A DNA stretch of 64,000 nt from Salipiger aestuarii (GTDB taxonomy: Bacteria > Pseudomonadota > Alphaproteobacteria > Rhodobacterales > Rhodobacteraceae). The DNA lies in contig NZ_QLMG01000001.1 in the NCBI RefSeq assembly GCF_003259905.1, forward strand, positions 62,001 to 126,000, in the 5' to 3' direction. Position numbers and translations under genes: made by a program. Shown in pieces: positions 9,139 through 17,837 of this stretch (position 1 is its first letter; every line of letters starts with the position of its first letter). The notes under the pieces are model-generated. The model was not told the origin of the DNA, did no database searches, and worked only from the letters and a program-made list of their open reading frames with translations.

Positions 9139-9693
9139 TCAGGCCGCCTTCCATTTGATCGAACAGCCCATCGACGGGAACTGTTCCGCCGGTCCGCGTC
9201 CGGTTTGCGCAACCTGTTTCATCGCTTCGAAAAGATCGCGGCGCAGGTCCGCCGGGCCGGCGTCGCGGCGCGAGGCATCCAGTCGCCCGCGATACTGCAA
9301 CCCGCCCGCCGCGTCGAAGCCGAAGAAATCCGGCGTGCAGGCGGCGCCATAGGCCCGCGCCACGCCCTGGCTTTCGTCGTAGAGATAGGGAAAGGGAAAG
9401 CCGCGCGTCGCGGCCATCGCCTTCATCTGCGCGAACCCGTCCTGGGGGTAGGTTCCGGCATCGTTGGCGCTGATCGCCGCCACGCCGATGCCAAGCGCCT
9501 GCAAATCGTGCGCATCCCGGATGATCCGGTCCAGAACCGCCAGAACATAGGGGCAGTGATTGCAGATGAACATCACCAGCGTGCCCTTCGGCCCGGCGAC
9601 GTCATCGAACCGATACCGCCGCCCATCGGTGCCGGGCAGCGCAAAGCCCGGCGCGCGCCAGCCGAACCTGCAGACCGGGGGAACGGCGGCCAT
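9139..9693 (-). CDS. Thioredoxin-fold protein with CNHCPYV motif (AhpC/TSA-like)
   Basis: 184 residues, complete. The sequence carries a redox pair in CNHCPYV (C44, C47) after the strand GTLVMFI, a pattern of the small cytosolic thioredoxin-family proteins that resemble peroxiredoxins and TlpA. Further family landmarks are ISANDAGTYPQDGF, YGAACTPDFFGFD (a cis-proline region) and the C-terminal SMGCSIKWK. No signal peptide is seen. It most likely acts as a thiol oxidoreductase or peroxidase; its substrate is unknown. It starts three bases after the rpe stop and ends 24 bases before gph, so the three are one operon. Confidence 0.85.
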   Translation of the reverse strand: MAAVPPVCRFGWRAPGFALPGTDGRRYRFDDVAGPKGTLVMFICNHCPYVLAVLDRIIRDAHDLQALGIGVAAISANDAGTYPQDGFAQMKAMAATRGFPFPYLYDESQGVARAYGAACTPDFFGFDAAGGLQYRGRLDASRRDAGPADLRRDLFEAMKQVAQTGRGPAEQFPSMGCSIKWKAA

Positions 9694-9696
9694 GGT

Positions 9697-10398
9697 TCAG
9701 GCCGCCTGCGCCCGCGCGCCATCGGCCGCTGTACGGATGGCGCGCATGTTGGCGCCATAGACTTCGGGGGTGTCGACGGATCCGCCCTTGAACACCGCCG
9801 ATCCCGCGACCAGCACATCGGCACCCGCCGCAACCACCAAAGGCGCCGTTTCGGGCGTCACGCCGCCGTCGATCTGAATGTGGATTTCGCGGTCGCCGAT
9901 CATCTGGCGGATCTTGCGGGTCTTTTCGATACCCGAATGGATGAACTTCTGCCCGCCGAAGCCGGGGTTCACCGTCATAACCAGCACCATGTCGCACAGG
10001 TCGAGGACCTGCGCGCAAGCCTCGGCCGGAGTGCCGGGGTTAAGCGCGACGCCCGCCTTGATCCCCTGCGCCTTGATCGCCTGAAGCGTGCGGTGAATGT
10101 GCGGACCGGCCTCGATATGGGCGGTGATCATATCGGCGCCCGCATCGGCATAGGCTTCGATGTACTGATCCACCGGCGAGATCATCAGATGCACATCCAT
10201 GAACGTCCTTACATGCGGACGGAACGCTTTGACGCCAGGCGGTCCGAACGTCAGGTTCGGCACGAAATGCCCGTCCATCACATCGACATGCACCCAATCG
10301 GCGCCCTGCGCCTCGATGGCGCGGATCTCGGCGCCGAAATTGGCGAAATCGGCAGACAGGATCGACGGGGCGATCTTGATCGAACGGTCAAAGCTCAT
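9697..10398 (-). CDS. rpe: Ribulose-phosphate 3-epimerase
   Basis: 233 residues. It interconverts ribulose 5-phosphate and xylulose 5-phosphate in the pentose-phosphate and Calvin pathways. A full TIM-barrel set of motifs is present: [14 protein letters not shown] at the start, [17 protein letters not shown] with metal ligands, the lid motif [14 protein letters not shown], and [12 protein letters not shown]. The start ATG overlaps the stop of the cbbX remnant by four bases (ATGA), a fossil of translational coupling in a cbb operon, so this gene descends from cbbE. Since it is the only rpe in view, it probably now serves the ordinary pentose-phosphate pathway. Confidence 0.96.
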   Translation of the reverse strand: MSFDRSIKIAPSILSADFANFGAEIRAIEAQGADWVHVDVMDGHFVPNLTFGPPGVKAFRPHVRTFMDVHLMISPVDQYIEAYADAGADMITAHIEAGPHIHRTLQAIKAQGIKAGVALNPGTPAEACAQVLDLCDMVLVMTVNPGFGGQKFIHSGIEKTRKIRQMIGDREIHIQIDGGVTPETAPLVVAAGADVLVAGSAVFKGGSVDTPEVYGANMRAIRTAADGARAQAA

Positions 10399-10676
10399 GC
10401 GCTGGTCTCCTTGGTCGCGCGATCCACGCCCAGCCCTCTGGCCAGGACGCGGCTGGGGCGGATGTCCGCCCCGGTGATGGTGCCGAGCGCGACCGGGTCC
10501 AGTGGCCCGGTCACGGTTTCGAACAACCGGTTCGTCTGCCGCAACCGCGCCCGGTCAAGCGCAGTGCGGATCGGCCGCGCATTGGCGAAATGCGGCTGCG
10601 CACGCCGATGGGTGATATATTCGGTCATCGCACGGCTGCCACCCGCGTCAAAGGTATAATTCCGTTCGTCTCGCAT
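10395..10676 (-). pseudogene. cbbX: cbbX C-terminal remnant (Rubisco activase, AAA+)
   Basis: Only the last 93 or so codons survive. The stretch AMTEYITHRRAQPHFANARP continues into [18 protein letters not shown], the conserved C-terminal helical domain of CbbX, the AAA+ activase of red-type Rubisco. Walker A, Walker B and pore loops, which would be upstream, are missing, so the product cannot be an activase. Upstream of about 10676 the frame continues without resemblance to CbbX. The stop overlaps the rpe start (ATGA), the operon arrangement known from Calvin clusters such as that of Rhodobacter sphaeroides. A truncation by deletion, possibly helped by the insertion-sequence scrap further right, is the simplest explanation. 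Confidence 0.85.
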
Positions 10677-12034
10677 GGGCCGGGAAATTCTATGGGATGG
10701 CCAGCGCGTCAAGCCACACCGGCTTGATCCGCGCGCTGTGCCCGGCGGTGCCAAAGCGTTCGAACCGTCGGCGCGAAGCTTGCGCAGAGCTTGCACCGCC
10801 GGGTCGTTGAACCTGCCTGAATCGGCTTCGTCGGGGGTCTGCGCGGCATCGCGGCGGCACTGACCCGCCATTGCCGTCGTCATGCGGCAATCGGTGCCCA
10901 TGTTGTCCTCGCGCACGCCCGCCGCGATGCCGCGCAGGCCCCCGTGCACGGCGCCGAATGTCAGGCGTCATGAACCTTGCCGGGTTCTCGAACGGGGCGT
11001 GGAACCAGCCAGGTGCGTCGCAGGCGGCGATCTCGGGCGCCCCCCGACAGGCGCGCGCCGGACGTATCGTGGCCGCCCTGCTTGGTCTGCGCACGCCCCG
11101 GGATTTCGAGAGTCGGGGCGTCTGCACATTTCCTGCATCATCTTCTCGCGGAACACCTCGCTTGGGGATTTCCCGCCGGGGCAGTTGCGGGGCGTGTTGT
11201 CGTGGTGATCGCAGAAATACCTCGGCTCGGGTTCGGTCATGGCGGCGTCGCGCTGCCCCGGAAGCCGGTCGAGGCGGTCGTTGCCGGGGTCGAGAAACAG
11301 CCCGCCGCGCGGCAGAATGCGGTGGGTTTGCGCAACCCGCGGGCGATCCGGCGCATGTCGAAATCACGCGCGCGGGGCATTCGGCACCGGCAAGGCAATC
11401 GTCGATATGGGTGGGCGCGGCCAGTCGCGATAGTTCGACGCGTTGATCGCGAATTCGGTGCTTTCCCGCGCATGGGTCAGGCCCGGCCCGATCTGGGACA
11501 AGCGGGTGGTGTCGAGGCCATGCAGGATTGCTGCACGCGATCCCCAGAGGCAACCAGCCTCGCGCATCGCGAACCGTAGACGATTCAGTCCGCCGCGATC
11601 TGCTTGCAGCCGGGGCGCTGGCTGGTTTTCTCGCTGTCCTCGCGAATAGACAAGACCGCCCCGGTGCACAGGTTGGTTTCGATGTCGAAGGTCTTGGCAA
11701 GCGGGCGCGCGCCCTCGGGGTCAAGCGAGGCCACCTCGGTCCGTTCCTGAAGGCGTACCAGCGGATGCCCGTGCGGCGCGGTTCTGAAGCAAAGACATCG
11801 TCGGCCATGACGCCCTGCGCCTTTTGACGATCGCCGCCGACCGGCGGGCATCTTTCGATGCGGCGCGCAAGGCCCCGGTCAACCCGGCCAGGCGCAATCG
11901 GTGCTGGGCGCGGACCTGCCGGTCTCGGGCATCTGCGGTCTATGGGCCCTGTCGGCCATCAAGGCCTCCGTCTGCCTCGACGGTGAGGTGCCTGTGATCA
12001 GGCCTGTCGGAGGTGTCACGGAATTTGTCGGTAT
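10677..12034. other. Gene-debris region between cbbX and cbbR remnants
   Basis: About 1.36 kb without an intact gene. Several open frames occur on both strands, but only an IS30-like scrap (entered separately) resembles a known family. A minus-strand fragment at 11585-11851 ends in a plausible protein C-terminus containing AKTFDIETNLCTGAVLSI; I could not name it. In an intact red-type Calvin operon this interval would hold cbbF, cbbP, cbbL and cbbS, and none of their landmark motifs could be found. The sequence looks like residual DNA left after deletion and insertion. Confidence 0.6.
11127..11240 (-). mobile_element. IS30-family transposase C-terminal scrap
   Basis: A minus-strand frame reads DHHDNTPRNCPGGKSPSEVF followed by REKMM. 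This corresponds to the C-terminal phrase of IS30-type DDE transposases, usually written HHxNTPRKCLGxxTPxEVF. Nothing of the DDE core or the HTH region is present, and I see no terminal inverted repeats, so the element is dead. It sits inside the debris between the cbbX and cbbR remnants and may mark an event that broke the Calvin operon. Confidence 0.6.
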
Positions 12035-12076
12035 ATGACTTTGGATTCGGGAAATCGAAGGCGCAGACTGGCATCG

Positions 12077-12675
12077 CCGACGCTGAAACAGCCTCGCGCG
12101 CTGGAACCCGCCGAAAAATCATGGGCTGTTTCGCGCGCCGCCGAACAGCCGGGCGTGGCGGCTCTTGCGGTTCAGAGCCAAATCGAGACGAGATCATCGG
12201 CGCGCACTGGCCATCACGGGGCGTGCGCCGCGTGAACTCGCGGTCGGGGCGCCGCCGCCGGGCGATCATCGGCATGTGCCGGTGGCGCGCCCGGACCATC
12301 CGCCTGTCGGCGTGCCCGAGGTCACCGCCGATGACGTGCCGCGCAACACTATGCCGATGCGTCAGCATCCGGCGCCGCGGTTCCTCGCCAGTATGGGCGA
12401 GGCAAACCCCTACGGATGCGGCGACAGCGGAACCAGCGAGACGATCACGCAAGCGGTTGTCGCAGGGCTGGGCATCGCGCGGATTTCGAACCACACCCGT
12501 GGCCAAGGAGCTGCGCTCGGACCGCCGGGTGGCGCTTGATCTGCCCAGGCTGACGATCATGCGGCACTGGTCGGTTCTGCCCGCAGCCGAGACGCCGCTG
12601 TCGGGGGCGGCCCGGACGGTGTGGGATTTCATTGCGGCTCAAGAGGATGCCATTCTGTCGCATTGGTCCGCGTGA
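12077..12675 (+). pseudogene. cbbR: Broken cbbR (LysR-type Calvin-cycle regulator)
   Basis: Fragments in three frames line up with a LysR regulator. Frame A (about 12077-12180) has LKQPRAL and SRAAEQPGVAALAVQSQIE, a degraded winged HTH. Frame B (about 12204-12499) has LAITGRAPRE, DHRHVPVARPDH and SETITQAVVAGLGIARISNH, the effector domain. Frame C (12500-12675) has VAKELRSDRRVALDLPRLTI and RHWSVL, the C-terminus. At least two frameshifts and a deletion of roughly 80 residues between A and B make it non-functional. The wording resembles CbbR, and the position, divergent from the cbbX-rpe-gph set, is exactly where cbbR normally lies. Identification as CbbR rather than another LysR protein rests partly on that context. 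Confidence 0.75.
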
Positions 12676-12680
12676 GGCGG

Positions 12681-12738
12681 CCCCAATATTTTTCGTACGA
12701 AAAATATTGGGGTTAAGAATTTTCGTACGAAAATTCTT
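12681..12738. repeat. Two perfect palindromes sharing core TTTTCGTACGAAAA
   Basis: Positions 12681-12712 form a perfect 32-base palindrome (arms begin CCCCAATATTTTTCGT) and 12715-12738 a perfect 24-base palindrome (arm AAGAATTTTCGT). Both are centred on CGTACG with the shared 14-base core TTTTCGTACGAAAA, and only two bases separate them. They lie between the end of the cbbR remnant and the stop of the TRAP permease gene, i.e. between converging 3' ends. They could be a bidirectional terminator, a dispersed palindromic repeat, or a protein-binding site. I found no other copy in this window. Confidence 0.85.
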
Positions 12739-12750
12739 GATGCGCCGGGA

Positions 12751-14061
12751 TCAGCCGCCGGGACCCTTGCGGATGTTGTCGGGCAGCCAGGTGGCAAGGT
12801 CGGGGAAAAAGATCAGCACGAACACCATCACCACCATGATCAGGAACATCGGAATCGCGGACCTGGCGATGAAATTCATCTCATGGCCCGTCATGCCTTG
12901 CAGCACGAACAGGTTGAACCCGATGGGCGGGGTGATCTGCGCCATCTCGACCACCACCACAATGAAGATCCCGAACCAGATCAGGTCGATCCCCGCTGCG
13001 CGGATCATCGGTTCCACCACTGCCATGGTCAGCACCACCGACGAAATCCCGTCCAGGAAACAGCCAAGAATCACATAGAATACCAGCAACGCCATGAGCA
13101 GCTGAAACCGCGACAGATCCCAGCTGGCGATCAGATCCGCCAGTCCGCGCGGGATGCCGGTGAACCCCATCGACAGCGACAGGAACGACGCCCCCGCCAG
13201 GATCAGCGCGATCATCGCGCTGGTGCGCACCGCGCCCATCAGGCTTTCGCTGAACGTCCCCCAGTCAAGCGATCCCTGTGCCGCCGCCAGGACCAGGGAT
13301 CCGATCACACCGAACGCCGCCGCTTCGGTCGCTGTCGCGATGCCCATGTACATCGACCCTATGACCACCACGATCAGGCAGATCACCGGCAGCAGGAATC
13401 GCGAGTTCCTGAGCTTTTCGACAAGGGTCATGTGGGGTTCCGGCACCGGGTCAAAGCCCTTGCGCCGCGACACTGCCGCGACATAACCCATGAACATCAG
13501 CGCCAGCACAAGACCGGGCATGACCCCTGCCATGAACAGCTTGGTGATGCTTTCGTTGATCGTTACGCCGTAGACGATCAGCGTCAGCGACGGCGGGATC
13601 ATCAGCCCCAGCGTCGCCGCGCCGGCCAGCGTGCCGATCACCATTTCCTCGGGATAGTTGCGCCGGCGCAGTTCCGGGATCGACATCTTGCCCACAGTCG
13701 TCAGCGTTGCCGCCGACGACCCCGACACGGCGGCGAACACCGTGCAGCCGACGATGTTGGTGTGCACAAGGCCGCCCGGCAGACGGGCCATCCACGGGCT
13801 GAGGCCCTTGAACATGTCTTCGGACAGGCGCGTCCGGTACAGTATTTCTCCCATCCAGATGAACAGGGGCAGGGCGGTCAGCGTCCAGCTGGACGACGAG
13901 GCCCAGACCCTGGTGATCATCGCATCCCCCGCAGGGCGCGCGGTGAACAGTTCCATCCCCACATAGGCCACGCCCATCAGTGCAAGGCCGACCCAGACCC
14001 CCGAGCCCAGAAGCAGGAACAGGACGGCCAGGAAAATCCCGATCGGGATGAGCTGTTCCAT
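12751..14061 (-). CDS. dctM: TRAP transporter large membrane subunit (DctM)
   Basis: 436 residues with about twelve membrane helices, standard for the DctM/IT-superfamily subunit that carries the sodium-driven transport channel. It opens MEQLIPIGIFLAVLFLLLGS and holds family phrases such as GCTVFAAVSGSSAATLTTVG, RRNYPEEMVIGTLAGAATLG and IPPSLTLIVYGV, then ITPPIGFNLFVLQG near the end. The start at 14061 is one base downstream of the small-subunit stop, indicating coupling. Together with the small subunit and receptor it forms a high-affinity importer of an organic acid or related compound. The adjacent DadA-like oxidase suggests an amino acid or similar amine, but that is inference. Confidence 0.95.
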   Translation of the reverse strand: MEQLIPIGIFLAVLFLLLGSGVWVGLALMGVAYVGMELFTARPAGDAMITRVWASSSSWTLTALPLFIWMGEILYRTRLSEDMFKGLSPWMARLPGGLVHTNIVGCTVFAAVSGSSAATLTTVGKMSIPELRRRNYPEEMVIGTLAGAATLGLMIPPSLTLIVYGVTINESITKLFMAGVMPGLVLALMFMGYVAAVSRRKGFDPVPEPHMTLVEKLRNSRFLLPVICLIVVVIGSMYMGIATATEAAAFGVIGSLVLAAAQGSLDWGTFSESLMGAVRTSAMIALILAGASFLSLSMGFTGIPRGLADLIASWDLSRFQLLMALLVFYVILGCFLDGISSVVLTMAVVEPMIRAAGIDLIWFGIFIVVVVEMAQITPPIGFNLFVLQGMTGHEMNFIARSAIPMFLIMVVMVFVLIFFPDLATWLPDNIRKGPGG

Positions 14062-14062
14062 G

Positions 14063-14584
14063 TCATTCCCCCTGGCTCTGGTCGACAAGGTCGGTGGTGA
14101 TGCCATGCGATCCGGTAAAGATCAGCCGCACGAGATTGTCCCAGAACGCGATCGCCAGCAGTACCGCGCCGATCGACATCGACAGCTGCGGAATCCACAT
14201 CGGCGTCGCGTCCAGCCCTTGGCTCAGCTCGGTCCAGCGCCACGAGATATGGTTGCCGCGAATGGCGTACCACGCAAACCAGGTGGCGACGGCGGTGCCG
14301 ATGCCGAAACAGAACACCTCGCCCCACCAGCGGTGCCGCCCAAGCGCGCTCAGGAACAGCGACACCCGGATATGCGCCCCGTGATTCAGCGCGTAGGCAA
14401 AGGCAAGGAACGACGCCGCCGCCATGCAATAGCCCGCGTAATCCGTCGCGCCGGCAAAGACATGCCCGGTCCAGCGGGCCAGCATCTGAAGCACGATGAT
14501 CGAAAGGATGGCCATCAGAAAAACCGAGGCGATGATCCCCCCGATCAGGTAAAGCGTGTCTAGCACGCGGCGGAGTAATGTCAT
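14063..14584 (-). CDS. dctQ: TRAP transporter small membrane subunit (DctQ)
   Basis: 173 residues from ATG 14584 (homologues begin close to MTLLRRVLDTLYLIGG; the open frame extends further upstream without support). Four hydrophobic segments, as expected for DctQ, with the family pattern AYALNHGAHIRVSLFLSALG after the second helix. The subunit helps couple the periplasmic receptor to the DctM channel. It lies between the receptor gene (88 bases upstream) and dctM (one base downstream), in the usual P-Q-M order on the minus strand. Confidence 0.93.
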   Translation of the reverse strand: MTLLRRVLDTLYLIGGIIASVFLMAILSIIVLQMLARWTGHVFAGATDYAGYCMAAASFLAFAYALNHGAHIRVSLFLSALGRHRWWGEVFCFGIGTAVATWFAWYAIRGNHISWRWTELSQGLDATPMWIPQLSMSIGAVLLAIAFWDNLVRLIFTGSHGITTDLVDQSQGE

Positions 14585-14672
14585 GGCGACTGTCCGGACT
14601 GGTTGCCGCAGCCTGCGCAAGTCAGGCGATCTGGCCGCGAAGAAGGGCGGGCGCGATGGCCCGCCCGATCCG

Positions 14673-15644
14673 TCATTCGCCCCTGTAGGCGTCGATGATG
14701 GCCTTGCCGCCATCGCCGGCCTGTTCAAGCCATTCGTCGGTCATCACGGCACCCATTTCCTTGAGCTGCGCCATCAGGTGGTCCGACGCCCGTTCGACGA
14801 TCATGCCGTTCTTTTTCAACTCTTCGAGGGTGAACCGGGTGTAGGATTCGGATTTCGCAAGCCCGTCGGCGGCTGCGGTCGCGCCGCAGTCAGTAATGGT
14901 GGCCTTTGCCTCGTCCGACAGGTCGTTCCAGGCATCGAGGTTGACGAAGACCGCGTTGCGCGGCAGCCAGGCGTCGACCTCGTAAAAATGCGACAGGTGT
15001 TCCCAGACCTTGCGGTCATAGCCCGTTGCGCCGGACGAAATGAACGATTCCGCAACGCCTGTGGCCAGCGCCTGGCTGAGTTCGGCCGCTTCGACCTGAA
15101 CGGGCAGGGCGCCGGTCAGCTCGGCCATCTTGGCGGTCGCGGCGGAATAGGACCGGAATTTGACGCCCTTCATGCCTTCGATGTCGGTCAGCTCCTTGTT
15201 CATGTAAAGTCCCTGGGGCGGCCAGGGCACGGAATAGACGTAATGCAGGTTGTCTTCGGCCAGCGCGTCCGCGACATAGGGTTCGGCGATCGACCACAGG
15301 GTTTCATGCTCGTCGAAAGACGACACCAGAAATGGGATCGAATCCACGCCATACAGCGGGTTTTCGTTCTGGTGCGCCGACAGAAGGCGCTCGCCGATGG
15401 TGGCCTGACCGGTCATCACCGCCCGCTTGATTTCGGCGCCGCCAAACAGCGACCCGGACGGATGGGTGACGATTTCCAGCGCGCCGTCGGTGCCTGTCGT
15501 GACGCAGGACGCAAAGTCCGCGCCGACTTCGGAATGAAAGTTGGTCGCGGCATAGGCCATCGGCATGTCCCACTTTTCCGCCTGGGCCGCGACACCGACG
15601 CCCGCCAGAGCGGTCGCCGCAAGAAGCGTGTTCATCAGTTTCAT
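14673..15644 (-). CDS. dctP: TRAP transporter solute receptor (DctP family)
   Basis: 323 residues from ATG 15644 with a Sec signal peptide (MKLMNTLLAATALAGVGVAAQA). It is the extracytoplasmic receptor of the TRAP importer. DctP landmarks are visible: YSVPWPPQGLYMNKELTDIE with EGMKGVKFRSYS (the strand-helix region whose arginine normally binds the ligand carboxylate), ELSQALATGVAESFISSGAT, and the distal DAWLPRNAVFVNLDAWNDLS. The family normally binds carboxylates; the specific ligand cannot be read. The 47-base gap upstream separates it from the DadA-like gene, which is probably in the same operon. Confidence 0.93.
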   Translation of the reverse strand: MKLMNTLLAATALAGVGVAAQAEKWDMPMAYAATNFHSEVGADFASCVTTGTDGALEIVTHPSGSLFGGAEIKRAVMTGQATIGERLLSAHQNENPLYGVDSIPFLVSSFDEHETLWSIAEPYVADALAEDNLHYVYSVPWPPQGLYMNKELTDIEGMKGVKFRSYSAATAKMAELTGALPVQVEAAELSQALATGVAESFISSGATGYDRKVWEHLSHFYEVDAWLPRNAVFVNLDAWNDLSDEAKATITDCGATAAADGLAKSESYTRFTLEELKKNGMIVERASDHLMAQLKEMGAVMTDEWLEQAGDGGKAIIDAYRGE

Positions 15645-15691
15645 GGTGATATTCCCTGTTGGTCGTATTCCAATGTCTTTTTTCACTGCCT

Positions 15692-16933
15692 TCAGTGAAA
15701 CCGATCCGGGGCGTAGGGCGCAAGGCTGATGTTGGGCGTCATGCCCGAGATCAACTGGGAAAGCAGGCGCCCGGTCTTGGGGCCGCCCGTCAAACCGACA
15801 TGGTCGTGGCCAAACCCCATATAGGCACCCTTTACCGCAGGGGATTCCCCGATCACCGGCAGGGAATCGGCCATCGAGGGGCGGTGGCCCATCCATTCCT
15901 CGGTCTTCTTCCAGCTCAGACCCGGTATCGCGGCGCGGATCTGGCGCAGCAGCAAATCGTAGGGCGCACGCGACGGCGGTGCGTCCAGCCCCCCGAATTC
16001 GACGATGCCGGCCAGCCGCAGCCGCCCGTCCATCGGAGTCGCGACAAATTTGCCAGACGCGATCATCACGGGCGAGCGGGGCATCACCGAGGGCTCGTAA
16101 AGTTCCAGATGGTAGCCGCGTTCGGATTCCAGCGTCGGGTTCACCCCCAGCTTGCGCGCCAGGCCGGTCGACCAGACGCCGCTGGTCAGCACGGCGGCGT
16201 CGCAGGCCAGCGTTTCGCCGCCGACGCGCACGCCGGTCACGGCGCCCTGTTCACGGGCAATGTCGGTGACTTCGCCCAGAACCAGCCGCCCGCCCTGCGC
16301 CTGAACGTGGCGGGCAAGGTCCTTGACGTATTGGCCAGGGTCCGAGATCCGCCCGTGCCCGCCAAACACCGCCGCACAGCCCAGCCGGGGCGAAAAGATG
16401 GGGTCGTAATCCTGCCAGGCCCGGCCTTCCAGCACATCCCAGGCAAAGCCGTTTTCCCTGCGCACCGCAAAGCCGAAGGCGTCGGAGTCATAATGGGCGC
16501 GGTCGTTGTAGACAAAGGCGTAATCGGTCGGGTGCAGCCATTTCTCGGCGCCGGTGCCGCCCGCCAGGGCAAAGTGGTCGTTCAGCGCGTCGCCAATGAT
16601 GTTGGTCGCCGCCGCCGCCCGCCTGCGCGCCGCCGGCGCGTTGGCGTGGCGCATGTATTTCACCAGCCAGGGCGCAAGCTTCGGCAGGTAGCGCCATTTC
16701 ATGAAAAGAGGCTGGCCCGGATCCATGAGCATCCGCGGCGCCTTTTGCCACAGCCCCGGCCCGGTTATCGGCATGACCGAGCACGAGGCAAGAACGCCGC
16801 CGTTGCCATGGCTGGTGCCCGCTCCGGGGCCGGTCCTGTCGATCAGGATCACCTTGTGCCCGTCGCGTTGCAACCAGATTGCGGTGGATACGCCGATGAT
16901 GCCCGCGCCGATCACCGCCACAGTCTTGGTCAT
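15692..16933 (-). CDS. FAD-dependent D-amino-acid dehydrogenase-like oxidoreductase (DadA family)
   Basis: 413 residues. The N-terminus is a dinucleotide-binding motif, VAVIGAGIIGVSTAIWLQRD, followed by the second FAD element GAGTSHGNGGVLASCSVMP, in which GN-G is typical of DadA. The C-terminus carries MGHRPSMADSLPVIGESPAV and FGHDHVGLTGGPKTGRLL, the catalytic-domain signature of this group. Enzymes of the family oxidatively deaminate D-amino acids or related secondary amines, feeding electrons to the respiratory chain. It precedes the TRAP receptor gene on the same strand, so importer and oxidase may handle the same compound. Exact substrate unknown. It diverges from the FAH-family gene. Confidence 0.87.
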   Translation of the reverse strand: MTKTVAVIGAGIIGVSTAIWLQRDGHKVILIDRTGPGAGTSHGNGGVLASCSVMPITGPGLWQKAPRMLMDPGQPLFMKWRYLPKLAPWLVKYMRHANAPAARRRAAAATNIIGDALNDHFALAGGTGAEKWLHPTDYAFVYNDRAHYDSDAFGFAVRRENGFAWDVLEGRAWQDYDPIFSPRLGCAAVFGGHGRISDPGQYVKDLARHVQAQGGRLVLGEVTDIAREQGAVTGVRVGGETLACDAAVLTSGVWSTGLARKLGVNPTLESERGYHLELYEPSVMPRSPVMIASGKFVATPMDGRLRLAGIVEFGGLDAPPSRAPYDLLLRQIRAAIPGLSWKKTEEWMGHRPSMADSLPVIGESPAVKGAYMGFGHDHVGLTGGPKTGRLLSQLISGMTPNISLAPYAPDRFH

Positions 16934-17129
16934 CTTTCCCCCTGTCCCGGACGGGATCACGCCCGCCCCGCTGTCATCTGTCGCCGGGATCAAGCGCCGG
17001 TTCCCGTGCGCTGTCAATCGCATGCGAACGGGCGCGCCGGATAAGGGGCTGGCCTTGACCGGGTGTCCCGGCATATGGATTGCGCTGTAGGCAATCCCCG
17101 GCGCGGCCGGGCCCAGCAAGGACGCTGCC

Positions 17130-17828
17130 ATGGCCTTTGTCATTCCCCCGATCGCCCCGCCGTCGGTCGCCGTTTCGGGCGGCTCTTTGCGGTTTCCGGT
17201 GCGGCGCATCTTTTGCGTGGGGCGCAACTACGCCGATCACGCGCGCGAAATGGGCAACGATCCCGACCGCGAGCCGCCGTTCTTTTTCACCAAGCCCGCC
17301 GACGCGGTGGTGCCCGGAGAGGCGACGATCACCTACCCCACCCAGACCGCGAACCTGCACCACGAGGCCGAACTGGTGGTCGCCATCGGCACCGGCGGGG
17401 CGGCCATTCCCGCGGACAAGGCGATGGGCCACGTCTGGGGCTTTGCCGTGGGCAACGACCTGACGCGCCGCGACATGCAGAACGACGCCAAGGCGATGCG
17501 CCGCCCGTGGGATCTGTCCAAGGGGTTCGACGACTCGGCGGTGATCGGCGCGTTGCATCCCCGGTCCGAAACCGGCCCGATGGATCGCGGCAAGATCACG
17601 CTTGCGGTCAACGGCACGTTGCGCCAGCAGGGCGACCTGGCGGACATGATCTGGCCGGTGGCGGATGTCATCGCATTCTTGTCCCAAAGCGTTGCGCTGG
17701 CGCCGGGCGATCTGATCATGACCGGCACTCCTGCCGGGGTCGGGGCGCTGGAACCGGGCGATCTGTGCACCGCGTCCATCGACGGGCTGGGCAGCATCGC
17801 GACCCGCATCGCCCCGCGCCCGGTCTGA
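17130..17828 (+). CDS. Fumarylacetoacetate hydrolase-family protein
   Basis: 232 residues, with AAGGA seven bases before the ATG. The fold is the FAH C-terminal domain. It shows FCVGRNYADHAREMG, the metal-ligand motif LHHEAELVVAI (E-x-E), the WGFAVGNDLTRRDMQ loop and TGTPAGVGALEPGD. Relatives include fumarylpyruvate hydrolase, acylpyruvase (FAHD1) and oxaloacetate decarboxylase activities, all splitting a C-C bond of a 2-oxo acid with Mg2+. Length and motifs fit the short FAHD1/NagK class. The CYTH gene starts nine bases after its stop, so the two are probably co-transcribed. The natural substrate cannot be decided from sequence. Confidence 0.9.
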   Translation: MAFVIPPIAPPSVAVSGGSLRFPVRRIFCVGRNYADHAREMGNDPDREPPFFFTKPADAVVPGEATITYPTQTANLHHEAELVVAIGTGGAAIPADKAMGHVWGFAVGNDLTRRDMQNDAKAMRRPWDLSKGFDDSAVIGALHPRSETGPMDRGKITLAVNGTLRQQGDLADMIWPVADVIAFLSQSVALAPGDLIMTGTPAGVGALEPGDLCTASIDGLGSIATRIAPRPV

Positions 17829-17837
17829 GCGGGCGCC

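Noticed and set aside
10690-11808. 372-codon open frame on minus in the debris region
   Set aside because: Arginine/proline-rich with no family and no ribosome site; it overlaps a different frame that carries the IS30-like phrase.
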